Below are positions 24,442-33,818 of a DNA stretch of 64,000 nucleotides, one piece after another. The stretch's first letter is position 1. Each line of letters starts with the position of its first letter. The DNA comes from UBA1189 sp045612925 (GTDB taxonomy: Bacteria; Bacteroidota; Bacteroidia; Bacteroidales; Bacteroidaceae): NCBI GenBank assembly GCA_045612925.1, contig JAZKZX010000051.1:19853-83852 (forward strand), read 5' to 3'. Under the pieces are notes generated by a model. That model had not been told where the DNA came from. It ran no database searches and saw nothing but the letters and a program-made list of their open reading frames with translations. Both the position numbers and the translations under genes were made by a program.

Positions 24442-25056
24442 TTATTGAGCGTCATCGTTCAATCGTATGCGCCCAGTTTCAAGGGCAAGCTGCTCGTAGC
24501 GTTCACGCAGTCGAGGCATGCGCGAGGCGCGTATGGCAAGGCGCAAGCGGCAATCCATTTGGAAGTCCTGCTCCACCACCGTAGGTTCCTCCTCCTTGAC
24601 GATGCGCATCACATCGTTCATCATGGGATATTCAAAATAGACATCGAGCGTGAGGTCTACGGTCTTCTCCACTACCTCAGCCATGTCGAGTGCCTCGGCA
24701 GCAGCAGCCTTGTAGGCCACGATAAGTCCACCCGTGCCCAGTTTGATACCGCCAAAGTAGCGCACCACCACGACAAGTATGTCTGTCAGTTCGCGACTAT
24801 TGATTGCCCCCAGTATGGGTCGTCCTGCTGTGCCCGAGGGCTCGCCGTTATCATTGGCGCGAAAGTTGGTGCGATCATGCCCCAGCATATAGGCATAGCA
24901 CACGTGTCGAGCATCGAAGTAGCGCTTCTGGCACACGGCCAGATGCTCCTTGATCTCGTCAAGCGTGGTCACGGGAAAGGCCATAGCAATGAACTTACTA
25001 CGCTTCTCAGTAAACACGCCCTCGCATGGGGCTGCTATAGTCTTATAGGTATCCAC
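24442..25056 (-). CDS. YigZ/IMPACT family protein
   Basis: The 204-residue protein has the IMPACT N-terminal domain: EGVFTEKRSKFIAMAFPV, DARHVCYAYMLG, NDNGEPSGTAGRPILGAI and VVVVRYFGGIKLGTGGLIVAYKAAA. A smaller DUF1949-like C-terminal domain follows. The family is widespread and cytoplasmic, with proposed links to translation or stress control but no settled reaction. The start codon is GTG at 25056, the only one that keeps the conserved N-terminus. The gene ends 147 bases before the ileS start. Confidence 0.9.
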   Translation of the reverse strand: MDTYKTIAAPCEGVFTEKRSKFIAMAFPVTTLDEIKEHLAVCQKRYFDARHVCYAYMLGHDRTNFRANDNGEPSGTAGRPILGAINSRELTDILVVVVRYFGGIKLGTGGLIVAYKAAAAEALDMAEVVEKTVDLTLDVYFEYPMMNDVMRIVKEEEPTVVEQDFQMDCRLRLAIRASRMPRLRERYEQLALETGRIRLNDDAQ

Positions 25057-25104
25057 GTTTGTTTATGGTTTTGAGCAAAGGCAACAACTAATCTGTTCGG
25101 TTCG

Positions 25105-25112
25105 CGAAGATA
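25105..25112 (-). promoter_or_regulatory. Possible -7 element for yigZ
   Basis: Minus-strand TATCTTCG within TATCTTCGCGAA, 48 bases before the GTG start. It is identical to the element upstream of ileS. Confidence 0.4.
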
Positions 25113-25150
25113 GTGCAAAAAAATGATTTGGCGAAACAATATCTCTTCGT

Positions 25151-28100
25151 TTATCTCGTGAGGGCAAACTTGAGCGACACGCCAAAGTCGTTTGTTGAGG
25201 TGGGATACGACGAAGCAGACACTACGGGGATGTTAGTCTGATGGTCGAAATAGGCGTTAAGCGTAAGCATGCGCGAGAAGGTATAGTCTGCAGAGATCGA
25301 TAGTTTCACAGCTTTATTACCACTGGTAGCCTGGGTGCTTAGAGCTTGGATATCTCGACAAAGAGCACTCTGATTGCGCCATGAGAAGTCGGAACGAAGA
25401 TTGAGATCATTGCTCACACGCCCCTTTCCCCCTGTAGTAGAGCGTTTGCCTACACCGAAGAGCTTTACATTGGTCATCTTATAGCCTACACCGAAGACGA
25501 TATCGTCGGAGTTGGTCTCAACGAGTTGCACGGCAGACATGCTGAGGTTCATCACGCGACTCTTGTTATACTGCAGCTTCATGGTCATATTGTTGAGTAG
25601 GGTCACATCTACACCGATGAGAGGTGAGAACTGCTCGTTGATGCTCACAGCAGAGATGTCGAACATTGATGAAGGTATGGGGCTACCAGTAGTGACATCC
25701 TGTATGAATCCCAAGCCATTCATATACTCTTGATAAGTGCTATAGGTATTGAACGAACCTACCGAGTATACACTCTTGTAGGAGTGGTTAATGTTGACAC
25801 TCTTGAAGTGTTTCTTAAACATCTCCAGCTTGCCCAATCCGCTATAGGTGAGTCGCCAGTTAGGGAGCATAGAGAGCATTGAGGGGAACAGATTAAGACT
25901 CGATGTAGCAGCATCTCCCCCAGCATAGGTGGCGAGGAAGGCAGGTATCATCACATCGGGCGAGTAGCGGCCTACGCCACCATTTGCCGCGTCGAAGGGC
26001 ATACCTTCGAGAGCTGTACCTGTAGGATAAGTAGCACCTGCGTACTGACTCTGCACACGACGCTGGATAGACTCAAGGCTTTGTACAAAATCGTTGAATC
26101 GTTCCGATTGGTATCCGTTGGCAGCCTTACGGCGCTCAAATGCCGAGCCTATGGTGACGGTAGTCATATTGAAGGTACCCGTGCGAGTCTCGGGCATGCC
26201 GGCATACATAAATTGGATATTTCGGGCGTTACTCTTCACCCACGAGGCATTGAGATCAATCTTAAAGTCGCGAGCAGGCTCCAATACGACCTTTATCTGA
26301 AGGTCCTCGGTAGCGTTTGAGGTAGAGGCATAGGCCACGCTATCATTGTCGAGCAACCAGCCATTATCGAAGGCATGCTGCAAGTAGTCTTCGCCAGCAA
26401 ATCCGAAGGCAAAGTCCCATCCAGGGGCATATAGTCCGCCCACATTCTGTTGTCCGAGCATACCGCTTGCTTCGGGCATAAAGCCTGGAAGTCCCATCGA
26501 ATATACATTCTTATAGGTAGCCGATATATTGCGTACAAGCATCAGTCCCCGAGCCGTATATTGTGCAGCCTTGTACCACGACAGTTCTGAAAGGTCAGGC
26601 CCAGGTCCGATGGTAAGCTTCACATTCGCCGTATCCGAGCCCGTTATAGCAATAGTATTCTCATCGATGACCTTGTACTTCACCTTATAGGGTCTACCCT
26701 CCTTCGTGCGCGAAGCCACCTCGACACGTTTGCTCTTCTGTCCATGTTTGATAGTATAGGTACTATCCGGGATCATCTTCAGCTCTTTGGTAAACTTTTT
26801 CGGTTTCTTTGCGGGTTTCTTTGTAGTCGTTTTCTTCTTTCCCGAGGCAAACTTCTTATTCGTCTCCTTGAGGAAGTCCACCTTATTATATAGGTTCTCG
26901 AGGTTGAGTTTACCATTTACCGTCAGTGAGCGTTGGTTAGCAATGGTATTACCATAGGTGCTACCATCAGCAAGTGTAGCTCCACGATCCCAGTTGTATG
27001 ATGCCGAGTAGTTGGCATCCATGGAGGTCCAGTCAAGGATAGGTAGTTTGCTCAAGGGCAGTTGGTACGAAGCACTGAACGATTGCTGATAGTCGAGTTC
27101 ACGTCCCATTTGAGCCAAGCTATGCCGAACAGAGTCTTTCCAGAGTTCATACTCGTCTGGGTACAATGCCTTATTGACCGGCATGTAGGGTTCCTCAATC
27201 TCTGCATTAGTACGAGCACTGAGGTTCATTTTGAGCGATTTTAGAATATCCCAACGAATATCCATATTACGATTCCACATAAACTCCTGCGAGAAGGTTA
27301 CAGGTATCCCCACGCCACCGAACGAGCTCTGCAAGTCACGCGTTTGCAGTTCAAAGTAGGAACGATTCATCTCTGTATTAAAGGCAAAGCTTTGCGGAAT
27401 CGGGCTGACACCTATCTCCTTGAGTATGGTGAGCCACTTTGACTTACCCTTCATATCCTTGAAGGGCTGCCAGGGCTTCATTGCTGGGGCATAGGTATAT
27501 CCAGCTACAGCACGCCAGGTAAGCTGATGTTGATATTGTGTAGTGTTACCCGAGTTATCCTTAACGCTATGTGAGAAGCCAAAGTTAAAGTTTGACGGAT
27601 CATAAGGCATCGGCTTCTTGCTCGTGATATTCATCTTCACATTGCTCAAGCTCAGGTTTTTCGAGGTAGTCACGAGATGAGCTATCGATGCCAGCGAGTC
27701 GCGTTCCATAGTGGGCAATGTCTCCAGCATATCATCGAGGTAGAGGTCCGTATCAAAGGGACTATACAGTGGCGATGTTTTCTCTTGCTGGTACGAGTAG
27801 TAGAGCGGCAAGGTCAGTTTGAGTTTCTCCGGGAAGAAGCGTCCGAGGTCAAAGTTCGTGGTCACGGCATACTGATAGTAGTCATCAACGCGGCGTTGGC
27901 TCACGCCCTCCTCCAGTCCACCGAATCCTGCTGTCTCCGCATGTCCACTCATATTCACGCTACCCGCATCGGAGAGCTGCACATTGAGAGTACTCTGCGC
28001 TGCCCATCCCCCCTGGCTATTGAACCCGGTGAGTCTCAGTTCATTGATCCACACCTCGATATCCTTGGTCGTACGCGAGTTGTTGCGCACACCCACCATC

Positions 28101-31100
28101 ACCGTCTTCACCTTACCGATTGTGGGGTTACCCACCACGCTGATGCGATTCTTGGGATTATCCTCATCAAACTCCGAGTATATCTGCGTCTTTGACACTT
28201 CGGGGTCGCTACCCATCGCGAGGTTACGACGGCGCTTCAGTTCGGTGAGTTTGGCAAAGTCGATATCCAGCATATTATCTTCAGGCCACACGGCTTTGCA
28301 TCCACTGGTAGTATTGCCATCGTAATATCCTTCAGGAGTAATGGTAAGGGGTATCTCATACTCGTAGTAGTTGCTCTTATAGTCAGCACCGAGACGCACA
28401 AACACCGTCATCTCACCATCCTTCACCTCGCTGGCAGCATCTACGAGGTTCTCGGCATGGATATACATCTGTACATGCTCGTATTTGCGCAGGTCGAGGT
28501 TGGTCTTGTTGTACACGGCACGCGCCTCATTGGGTTCGAGCCCCGTGATTTGCAGACTCATCGCCTGCTCGTTATCCTGACGCAATTGCGGCTGTGAGGG
28601 GTCGAGCACGCGCGATATGCCAGGAGGCATGGTATAGTTCACGGGCTTTCGGTCTCCATTCTCCTCGATATTGACCGATGCCACCACCATGTTACCACTC
28701 ACCTTGGGTACCTTGTTCATAGCGGAGAAGATGGGTTGGTCGTAGCTACGCCAAGTACCGCGGATAAGTTCCATGGTAGCCAAGCGCACGATGACGGGTT
28801 CGCTGAAGCCAGTCATATAGATACGCATGAAGCGCAGCGAGGTGAAGTCTCGTATACCTCCCACTACCCTCTCGTAACTGGCGATGGGCACACGGAACTT
28901 ATACCAGTTGACACTCTCTGTATTGCCATTACGCAACTTGGTGCGGTAGGTGCGCATGTCGGTGATATGGTTGCGTCCCACGACCATATCCTGCGGGCGC
29001 AGCGACACGCGGTACTCAAAGTACTTCTCATACTCATCCAGTGTGTAGTCCTGGTTGATATCCTCCACATCGGGTGTCGTCTTGGCACTTTCGTCATAGC
29101 GGTTGCTACTCTCCGACGAGGGCGAGTTACCCTCGGTATTGTTGAACCGCTTGTAGCGCTCGAGGATGGAGAGTTGCTGCTCATCATAGTCGTCGCCACG
29201 GTAGTAGTGGTAGGTATCACCAGCGGGGTCGGCCTCCAATGCGCGATACACCTCTTCACTCACCACCCCACGCACATCAGCGAGGTAGTTCATATAGGTA
29301 GGATATAGGCGCTCCTCTTCGCTACTGAGTCCGTTGAGACCCACATCCTGCTTGGGACGATTGCTGCTGTTGTTGTCGAAGGCATATACCAAGCTGGCCG
29401 CCGTAGGCACGCGTCCCCATTGGGTCTCGGCATAGGAGCCTGCCACCTCGGTCACGGGCATACCATTCTCGTAGAACTTCTTGCCATCCTTCAGCACATC
29501 CTCTGACACCTCACCCAGGTTGATGTAAAAGTCACCACCCGTAGCATTGGGATTATAGATGAAGGGGTCGAGCATCCAGAACTCGATATACTCAATGTTC
29601 GAACTCTCAAAGTCAGTCGTCGTCAGTTGTCGCATGATACCTCCCCAGCGCTGCTCGGGGTTGGTGAGCTTGCCCTCGGGAGTAAGGTTAGTGTCGAGGT
29701 TATAGGGTCCTCGCTCGTCAGGATAGTAGGCAAGGTTCAGTACCGATAGGGTCGACGACTCGCCATAAGTGCTCTCCTTGTTGGGATAGAGTTCTCGTTC
29801 GTACACCTCACGCACATAGTGGTTCGACAGCTGGTCAAGGTCACTCTTGATATGTGCCGGCGTGAGCGATGAGTTACGGCGTGTGAAGAGCGGGTCTATG
29901 GTGTACCAGTTGATGAGGGCGCGGTCCATGCCCGTACGCGTATTATCAGTAAGCTTGGCCTCAGGGCGCGATGCGGGCACACCCGAGAGCATCCATGCGC
30001 TGGGCGACTTTATGTCAATGCCACTCTCGCTACTCTCGAAGTCGTCGATATACGAGGCGCTGCCCTGCACCTTATTAGATACCCCGGCGATGAGTTGGGC
30101 AAACTCAGCGGTAAAGTTGATGCGCGAGGGTTGTGTCACATGCAATCCCGGCAAGTAGTCGAGCATATTAGTGAGCCACTGGCTCTCGTGCTTCCATGCC
30201 ATATTGAGTCCCCACAGCGTATTCTTGAGCGGTTCATCACCCATCGACACCTTGCTGGTAAGCGGTTTCTCATTCAGGTACATGAGCGTACCACCCAGTT
30301 GGAAGTCCTTACTGAAATCATATGCCCAGTTCATACCCAGCATCGTCTTACGCTGCATATTGAAGACAGTATTGCTCTCCATCGACACATTCACTGGAGT
30401 TCCCGCATCGAGAATGCTTTGATTGATGATAGTCACCGTACCCATGGTATAGTCCACGGTGTAGTCGCTATTCTCGGTGAGCGTCACGCCACCAGCAGTC
30501 ACCTTCACCGAACCGCGCGGTATGTTGTAAGCCCCGAGCTGGATGACATTCCCGCCCGATCCCGCATATTCACCCGTGAGGAGGAACTTGTTCTTCTCGG
30601 CAATCTGCTTAGCCGTCGTCTTGGTAGAGTCGTAAAGTTCTTCAAACACATACTTATCCGCCACGGCATCATTGCCTATCACCCTACGCAGATTCTCACC
30701 GAAAGGTTCTATCACGGGGAAGATGATGCGTCCTGTAGAGGATTGCACGGTATACCCCTCCACATAGTCGTAGAATCCGTTGGGATTGGCATTCTGCTTG
30801 GCATCGAGTCGGTCCAAGTTCATCAGTTGCAAGAGGGTCCTGCTCTTGAGGTTACCTTCAGGCAGATAGGTAAGGTTGGTACCTGTACTGTCGCTCTCGT
30901 ACTGTATGTCGAGACGGAAATCCTTCGAGGTAATGCTATTGGCCCCCAGATAATAGACATTCTTCATCATGAGGTCCCAGGTAAAGTTGGCTGGCGATGA
31001 GCTGTTCGACTTCAGCAACTTCACATACAACGCATCGTCACCCTCCTTCTTGTCGGTCGAGAACTCACCCACCTGGTAGGTCTTTCCGGCATAGGTATAC

Positions 31101-32506
31101 TCGAAAGCTACGGCCAGCACCTCATCAGATTTGAGTGCCGACTTCAGCGACACATAGCCGAGCGACTTGTTTAGCGTATACTCGCTCTGACTCAGCAAGC
31201 GCGCATTGGCCACCTTCTCATAGTCGGTGCTACCCGATAGAATATCTCCCAATACGGCACCCACCTGGTCAATGTCGCGTATGGCGCCATAGGTGTTCAC
31301 CATCTGGTAGTAGAGGCTGTTGGCCGTGTTGTTAGGCATGCGCTCTCCCGTGGCGCTCCACAGCGAGTTGCTGATGCGCGAGGGTTCACCCAGATCGGTA
31401 AAGGCAATCACATTGCGCGGATTGTCGTAGTTACTGGTTTTGTTGGTCACCCATAGCTCCATACGTGTGATGACCACTCCCGACATGATGGTGGGGAGCT
31501 GTGCCATATTGCGGTCGTAGGTCTCGCGGAAGTAGTGAGCCAAGAAGAAGTGGCGGTTCTCGTCATAGTCGACCACATCAATCTCAAACTCTGTCAGCTG
31601 GCTGCCTCCCTTCGAGCTCACCGAGCTGCTCTCCGAGGTCTTCTGCGACACCACCGTCTGCAGCGACAGCTTGCCAAACTGCATATCGGCACGGATACCG
31701 AAGAGCGATGTGGCGCCCGAGATGAGCGACGAGTTGGTGGGAAAGCTCACATTACCCGCCTCGAGGAGCTTGATGATCTCATCCTCCTTACCGTCGTACT
31801 TGAGCTTCATCTTCTTCGAGTCGAAGTCGAAGGTCGCCTCGGTGTTGTAATTCATGTTCAGGTTTACCTTGTCGCCCACCTTACCATTGATGCTCAGGTT
31901 GATCTTCTCGTCGAAGTCAAAGCCGAAGGTATTGCGGCTACGCATGGGCAGCGAGGGGTTGTCGATGCTCTTCTGGTTGAAACCAAACTTCAGTTCTGCC
32001 GAGCCCTGTGTCTTGATTTGTACGCCACCAGGACCGAAGATCTTCTCCGCTGGGCCGAGGTCAAAGTGCATGTTCGTAAAGTCAAACTTCTCCTGCTTAC
32101 CCTCCTTTTCGAACTCCTCCTGATTCTTGTTGCGGAAGTAAGCGTCGAGCGAGCGTTTCATGCTCCATGCGGCATATTCCTCGGGGGTCATCAGCAGCGG
32201 CACCGACAGGTACGAGTCTCCAATCTTGTTACCCACGATATAGGTATGCGTCTTGTCATCGTAAGTCGTTTCTGTAGTGATATTCTCTGGAGTACGCAGG
32301 TCTACAGGCTTGCGTTCGAGGTCCTCGGCATTGTCGGGCGCAGTCTTCTGCACCTCGTAGCGGACGGTATCGGGGGCGGCCCCCTCAACTCCCCCCGAGG
32401 GGGAGCTTTCAGGCATCGCGGCCAAAGCCCTCCCCCCTTGGGGAGATATGAGGGATGCCAGCAGTAGTGCCAATAGTATGATATGTCTATATATATCGTG
32501 TCTCAC
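25151..32506 (-). CDS. sprA: Cell-surface protein SprA, type IX secretion outer-membrane translocon
   Basis: The 2451-residue protein is the giant beta-barrel that forms the T9SS export channel in Bacteroidetes. Recognisable SprA features are FNQKSIDNPSLPMRSRNTFGFDFDEKINLSINGKVGDKVNLNMNYNTEATFDFD in the N-terminal quarter, repeated YIEFWMLDPFIYNP and RFMRIYMTGFSEPV segments, and a barrel-like end closing FGVSLKFALTR. Length is normal. The only start that keeps the signal peptide is GTG at 32506. Residues about 18-45, including the probable ALAA signal cleavage site, are encoded by a C/G-rich palindromic repeat of the dispersed family B. No other T9SS gene is in the window. Confidence 0.93.
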   Translation of the reverse strand: MRHDIYRHIILLALLLASLISPQGGRALAAMPESSPSGGVEGAAPDTVRYEVQKTAPDNAEDLERKPVDLRTPENITTETTYDDKTHTYIVGNKIGDSYLSVPLLMTPEEYAAWSMKRSLDAYFRNKNQEEFEKEGKQEKFDFTNMHFDLGPAEKIFGPGGVQIKTQGSAELKFGFNQKSIDNPSLPMRSRNTFGFDFDEKINLSINGKVGDKVNLNMNYNTEATFDFDSKKMKLKYDGKEDEIIKLLEAGNVSFPTNSSLISGATSLFGIRADMQFGKLSLQTVVSQKTSESSSVSSKGGSQLTEFEIDVVDYDENRHFFLAHYFRETYDRNMAQLPTIMSGVVITRMELWVTNKTSNYDNPRNVIAFTDLGEPSRISNSLWSATGERMPNNTANSLYYQMVNTYGAIRDIDQVGAVLGDILSGSTDYEKVANARLLSQSEYTLNKSLGYVSLKSALKSDEVLAVAFEYTYAGKTYQVGEFSTDKKEGDDALYVKLLKSNSSSPANFTWDLMMKNVYYLGANSITSKDFRLDIQYESDSTGTNLTYLPEGNLKSRTLLQLMNLDRLDAKQNANPNGFYDYVEGYTVQSSTGRIIFPVIEPFGENLRRVIGNDAVADKYVFEELYDSTKTTAKQIAEKNKFLLTGEYAGSGGNVIQLGAYNIPRGSVKVTAGGVTLTENSDYTVDYTMGTVTIINQSILDAGTPVNVSMESNTVFNMQRKTMLGMNWAYDFSKDFQLGGTLMYLNEKPLTSKVSMGDEPLKNTLWGLNMAWKHESQWLTNMLDYLPGLHVTQPSRINFTAEFAQLIAGVSNKVQGSASYIDDFESSESGIDIKSPSAWMLSGVPASRPEAKLTDNTRTGMDRALINWYTIDPLFTRRNSSLTPAHIKSDLDQLSNHYVREVYERELYPNKESTYGESSTLSVLNLAYYPDERGPYNLDTNLTPEGKLTNPEQRWGGIMRQLTTTDFESSNIEYIEFWMLDPFIYNPNATGGDFYINLGEVSEDVLKDGKKFYENGMPVTEVAGSYAETQWGRVPTAASLVYAFDNNSSNRPKQDVGLNGLSSEEERLYPTYMNYLADVRGVVSEEVYRALEADPAGDTYHYYRGDDYDEQQLSILERYKRFNNTEGNSPSSESSNRYDESAKTTPDVEDINQDYTLDEYEKYFEYRVSLRPQDMVVGRNHITDMRTYRTKLRNGNTESVNWYKFRVPIASYERVVGGIRDFTSLRFMRIYMTGFSEPVIVRLATMELIRGTWRSYDQPIFSAMNKVPKVSGNMVVASVNIEENGDRKPVNYTMPPGISRVLDPSQPQLRQDNEQAMSLQITGLEPNEARAVYNKTNLDLRKYEHVQMYIHAENLVDAASEVKDGEMTVFVRLGADYKSNYYEYEIPLTITPEGYYDGNTTSGCKAVWPEDNMLDIDFAKLTELKRRRNLAMGSDPEVSKTQIYSEFDEDNPKNRISVVGNPTIGKVKTVMVGVRNNSRTTKDIEVWINELRLTGFNSQGGWAAQSTLNVQLSDAGSVNMSGHAETAGFGGLEEGVSQRRVDDYYQYAVTTNFDLGRFFPEKLKLTLPLYYSYQQEKTSPLYSPFDTDLYLDDMLETLPTMERDSLASIAHLVTTSKNLSLSNVKMNITSKKPMPYDPSNFNFGFSHSVKDNSGNTTQYQHQLTWRAVAGYTYAPAMKPWQPFKDMKGKSKWLTILKEIGVSPIPQSFAFNTEMNRSYFELQTRDLQSSFGGVGIPVTFSQEFMWNRNMDIRWDILKSLKMNLSARTNAEIEEPYMPVNKALYPDEYELWKDSVRHSLAQMGRELDYQQSFSASYQLPLSKLPILDWTSMDANYSASYNWDRGATLADGSTYGNTIANQRSLTVNGKLNLENLYNKVDFLKETNKKFASGKKKTTTKKPAKKPKKFTKELKMIPDSTYTIKHGQKSKRVEVASRTKEGRPYKVKYKVIDENTIAITGSDTANVKLTIGPGPDLSELSWYKAAQYTARGLMLVRNISATYKNVYSMGLPGFMPEASGMLGQQNVGGLYAPGWDFAFGFAGEDYLQHAFDNGWLLDNDSVAYASTSNATEDLQIKVVLEPARDFKIDLNASWVKSNARNIQFMYAGMPETRTGTFNMTTVTIGSAFERRKAANGYQSERFNDFVQSLESIQRRVQSQYAGATYPTGTALEGMPFDAANGGVGRYSPDVMIPAFLATYAGGDAATSSLNLFPSMLSMLPNWRLTYSGLGKLEMFKKHFKSVNINHSYKSVYSVGSFNTYSTYQEYMNGLGFIQDVTTGSPIPSSMFDISAVSINEQFSPLIGVDVTLLNNMTMKLQYNKSRVMNLSMSAVQLVETNSDDIVFGVGYKMTNVKLFGVGKRSTTGGKGRVSNDLNLRSDFSWRNQSALCRDIQALSTQATSGNKAVKLSISADYTFSRMLTLNAYFDHQTNIPVVSASSYPTSTNDFGVSLKFALTR
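32374..32456. repeat. Family B palindromic repeat inside the start of sprA
   Basis: Two C/G-rich hairpins (CTCCCCCC-GAGGGGGAG near 388-404 and CTCCCC-CTT-GGGGAG near 430-445) occur within the coding region. The same GGCC...CCCC/GGGG layout recurs at 33781, 38209, 48874, 49945, 52305 and 54088. It is translated in frame as SPQGGRALAAMPESSPSGG. Confidence 0.75.
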
Positions 32507-32633
32507 TCCGAGTTTTCGTTATCGTTATCGTACAGCCTTGGCTGTTGCGCACGCATACGTTATATGAGAACGTAGGTATAATCCGATTATTGTATTGAAG
32601 AGTAGGAAAAATGAGAATACACACATCAACGCT

Positions 32634-33302
32634 CTACCCCTTCACCGCACGCAGTATCTCGCGCTTTCCCCCTACAGGTCCTGCCAGTCGCTCCACCTCG
32701 AAGCCCGTAGCTTGCAGCAAGCGGCGTATACACCCCTTGGCACAGTAGGTCGTGAGCACCCCACCCTGCCTCATGGCCTGGTATATGCGTGCAAAGACCC
32801 CCTCCCCCCACATCTCGGGCTGCTTCTCGGGAGCAAAGGCATCGAAGTACACCACATCGATATCCTTGGGGAGTTCCGTAGTGAGCAAGTCGCAGCAGCA
32901 CTTCTCAAGGGTAAAGTGCGGTGTGATGCCTATGGGCTGCCCCCATGGTGCAGCATGTATGGCTGTAAAGAGCGATGCATCGACGAGTTCTTCATATCCC
33001 AACCTCTCGACGAGCGCAGGCTCCACGGGGTATTTCTCCAAGGTGATATAGTGTACCGGACGCTGGGCAGTAGCCGCCATAGCCGTGACAGCCGCATTGA
33101 GTCCCGTTCCGAAGCCTATCTCGAGCAGTCGCAGCGGTCTTTCGCTGGCATGATGCTCTGCGGCATGCAGATAGGCACAGTCGCGATAGATGTGCAGAGC
33201 CTCAGTGTAGGCCCCCTTCACCGAGTGGTAATGCTCATCAAGTGCCGGCACGAAGAGCGTAGCCGAACCATCATCCGTATGTTGTACCTCAAGTGTTTGC
33301 AT
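32634..33302 (-). CDS. mnmD: tRNA U34 5-methylaminomethyl-2-thiouridine methyltransferase (MnmD-type)
   Basis: The 222-residue protein matches the methyltransferase half of MnmC (DUF752), without the FAD-dependent oxidoreductase half. The AdoMet site is LRLLEIGFGTGLNAAVTAMAA (about 58-77). The family-specific VVYFDAFAPEKQPEMWGEGVFARIYQAM and VLTTYCAKGCIRRLLQATGF follow. It would convert nm5s2U to mnm5s2U in the wobble position of tRNA. The start at 33302 follows the TACCTTTG promoter box; the longer ORF start at 33395 runs through that promoter. Confidence 0.9.
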   Translation of the reverse strand: MQTLEVQHTDDGSATLFVPALDEHYHSVKGAYTEALHIYRDCAYLHAAEHHASERPLRLLEIGFGTGLNAAVTAMAATAQRPVHYITLEKYPVEPALVERLGYEELVDASLFTAIHAAPWGQPIGITPHFTLEKCCCDLLTTELPKDIDVVYFDAFAPEKQPEMWGEGVFARIYQAMRQGGVLTTYCAKGCIRRLLQATGFEVERLAGPVGGKREILRAVKG

Positions 33303-33335
33303 TTTTTGTATTTCAGTTATTCTGTTATCGGCTTG

Positions 33336-33343
33336 CAAAGGTA
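33336..33343 (-). promoter_or_regulatory. -7 element for mnmD
   Basis: Minus-strand TACCTTTG, 34 bases before the ATG. A TTTG (minus strand, 33367-33370) lies 23 bases upstream, slightly longer than the usual spacer. Confidence 0.5.
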
Positions 33344-33379
33344 CAGTTTTTTTGCTAATAATAGGGCAAATAAAAAACA

Positions 33380-33412
33380 AACCAGGTCGGCACATACGAT
33401 GCCGACCTGGTT
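33380..33412 (-). terminator. Terminator after micropeptide gene 1
   Basis: AACCAGGTCGGCA (33380-33392) pairs perfectly with TGCCGACCTGGTT (33400-33412) around the loop CATACGA. On the minus strand it is followed by a T-run (TGTTTTTTAT). A twin at 37932-37964 has the exact reverse-complement loop. Confidence 0.85.
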
Positions 33413-33441
33413 ATTGACTTAGCCAGTGTAGGAGTCAGGGA

Positions 33442-33600
33442 TTAGTTCCAGAGGTTACCCCACTCACCGCGGTGCTTGTTGGCATCTTCTGTTGTTCCAT
33501 TCCCAATCTCATCGCCAACTCCAACACTTACAGCAATCATGCTTACCATCTCCATCTCTACTACTTCGCAACTGGGTGCAATATACATTTTCTTTTTCAT
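33442..33600 (-). CDS. 52-residue micropeptide ending RGEWGNLWN, copy 1
   Basis: The ATG at 33600 gives a 52-residue product: MKKKMYIAPSCEVVEMEMVS, then MIAVSVGVGDEIGN, then a polar stretch ending HRGEWGNLWN. Copy 2 (37994-38161) shares the start, the central MIA.S and the last residues, which shows selection on the protein. No classical signal peptide or membrane helix is evident. Short proteins opening MKK.YI.P with a tryptophan-rich end are frequent in Prevotella-like genomes; their role is not known to me. It lies just downstream of a giant surface protein gene and before its own terminator. Confidence 0.8.
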   Translation of the reverse strand: MKKKMYIAPSCEVVEMEMVSMIAVSVGVGDEIGNGTTEDANKHRGEWGNLWN

Positions 33601-33767
33601 AATCTTATCGAAGCCTCCCCAACTTATCCGCAAGCGGAACTCCTCTAGGAAGATGAATCTTCCTTCGTTGCAACCGACGTTCTTTCACGTCGGCCCGAAG
33701 AGGGACTTTCCGTCATCGCGGAAGGGTCAGAGAGTAGTTTTTAATTCTTATACTTTTTTACTTTTCG

Positions 33768-33817
33768 CGAGGTCTGCCAGCCCCCTCTTTTAGGAGGGGG
33801 TTGGGGGAGGCCTCTCT
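33768..33817. repeat. Family B repeat after surface protein gene 1
   Basis: CCCCCTC (33781-33787) and GAGGGGG (33794-33800) form a hairpin, flanked by GCGAGGTCTGCCAG and by TTGGGGGAGGCC. An almost identical copy follows the other giant gene at 38197-38241. It may act as terminator or as a mRNA 3' stabiliser. Confidence 0.75.
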
Positions 33818-33818
33818 T

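Noticed and set aside
24388..25074. 228-codon open frame on the plus strand
   Set aside because: It is antisense to yigZ, a conserved gene, and has no domain.
30095..31000. 301-codon open frame on the plus strand
   Set aside because: It lies wholly antisense to sprA, has no promoter or recognisable domain, and its composition is that of a complement of a G+C-rich gene.
31535..32467. 310-codon open frame on the plus strand
   Set aside because: It is antisense to the start of sprA, which has clear family features; the histidine- and arginine-rich translation is typical of a shadow.
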